Source: Thermoleophilaceae bacterium
GTDB lineage: Bacteria > Actinomycetota > Thermoleophilia > Solirubrobacterales > JACPNS01
Direction: 5' to 3'
DNA length: 6,582 nucleotides
Assembly (NCBI GenBank): GCA_016463365.1
Contig: JAEMRJ010000117.1
Span: forward strand, 1 to 6,582
The position numbers were made by a program, and so were the translations under genes. Of this stretch, positions 6,448 through 6,582 are shown piece by piece; position 1 is the stretch's first letter, and each line of letters begins with the position of its first letter. A model generated the notes under the pieces. It ran no database searches, was not told the origin of the DNA, and was given only the letters and a program-made list of their open reading frames with translations.

Positions 6448-6582
6448 CTATGCAGCGTCGGCGTGAGCCTCGGCGCCGTGGACGCGGGCGGGAATTTCCA
6501 GTCCGTCCTCGATGAAGTGGGGCTCGGCGAGGTGCTGGTGCGACGGGCAGTACTCCGTGCCCGGCACGATGTTGCGCATGCA
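6448..6582 (-). CDS. C-terminal end of an unidentified His-containing protein (partial)
   Basis: The minus strand from the window edge reads 44 codons and then TAG (6448-6450). Its core is NIVPGTEYCPSHQHLAEPHF, followed by an acidic stretch and a small Ala/His-rich tail ending ADAA. It has five His and two Cys in 44 residues, with C-x2-H-x-H at the centre, which could bind a metal (inference). Third codon positions are almost all G or C and a strong hairpin follows the stop, both supporting a real gene end. An ATG lies at the second visible codon (6579), so a complete 43-residue small protein is possible, but its upstream context is outside the window. I do not recognise the family. It is co-directional with hyuA. 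Confidence 0.65.
   Translation of the reverse strand, partial: CMRNIVPGTEYCPSHQHLAEPHFIEDGLEIPARVHGAEAHADAA

Noticed and set aside
1..6582. Defence island, prophage, insertion sequence, CRISPR array or tRNA/rRNA
   Set aside because: No transposase, integrase, Cas, restriction or toxin-like protein, no regular direct repeats and no tRNA-like cloverleaf were seen; nearly every base is covered by metabolic or hydrolase coding sequence of uniform composition.

Overview
The window looks like a piece of a high-GC actinobacterial chromosome. GC is about two-thirds by eye, G/C is strongly preferred at third codon positions, GTG starts are frequent, genes are tightly packed, and a secreted TAP-type hydrolase and a DUF1802 protein are present. 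A Thermoleophilia/Solirubrobacterales-like source would fit, but that is an impression from protein style and was not tested by search. I see no mobile element, tRNA, rRNA, CRISPR array or phage gene.

Layout from left to right. Positions 1-55 hold the last 17 codons of a plus-strand gene that enters from the left. After a 3-base gap, four minus-strand genes fill almost all the rest, so transcription runs right to left. The most promoter-proximal is a HyuA-type ATPase subunit (6379 down to 4376). Next is a HyuB-type subunit (4379 down to 2868), whose GTG start overlaps the HyuA stop as GTGA. Then come a DUF1802 protein (2847 down to 2209) and an exported alpha/beta hydrolase of the TAP/tripeptidyl-aminopeptidase type (2191 down to 59). 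The spacings are -4, +20 and +17 bases, so the four are probably one transcription unit. Upstream of hyuA a short spacer (6380-6447) carries a perfect 13-bp hairpin. Beyond it lies the C-terminal end of another minus-strand gene, which leaves the window on the right.

Function. HyuA and HyuB together form an ATP-dependent enzyme of the hydantoinase / 5-oxoprolinase / acetone-carboxylase superfamily. Its true substrate cannot be read from the sequence, and no third (gamma) subunit is present in the window. The exported hydrolase has a complete Ser-Asp-His set and an additional C-terminal region of about 175 residues, predicted to be beta-rich, that the TAP family does not normally have. One possible but unproven reading is that the hydrolase processes peptides or esters outside the membrane while HyuAB handles a cyclic amide or related compound inside the cell. 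The DUF1802 protein has no known function.

This is mostly ordinary metabolic chromosome. I do not see a convincing new defence or mobile system. The points most worth a second look are the hydrolase tail, the possible linkage of the hydrolase and DUF1802 gene to hyuAB, and the hairpin pressed against the start of hyuA.
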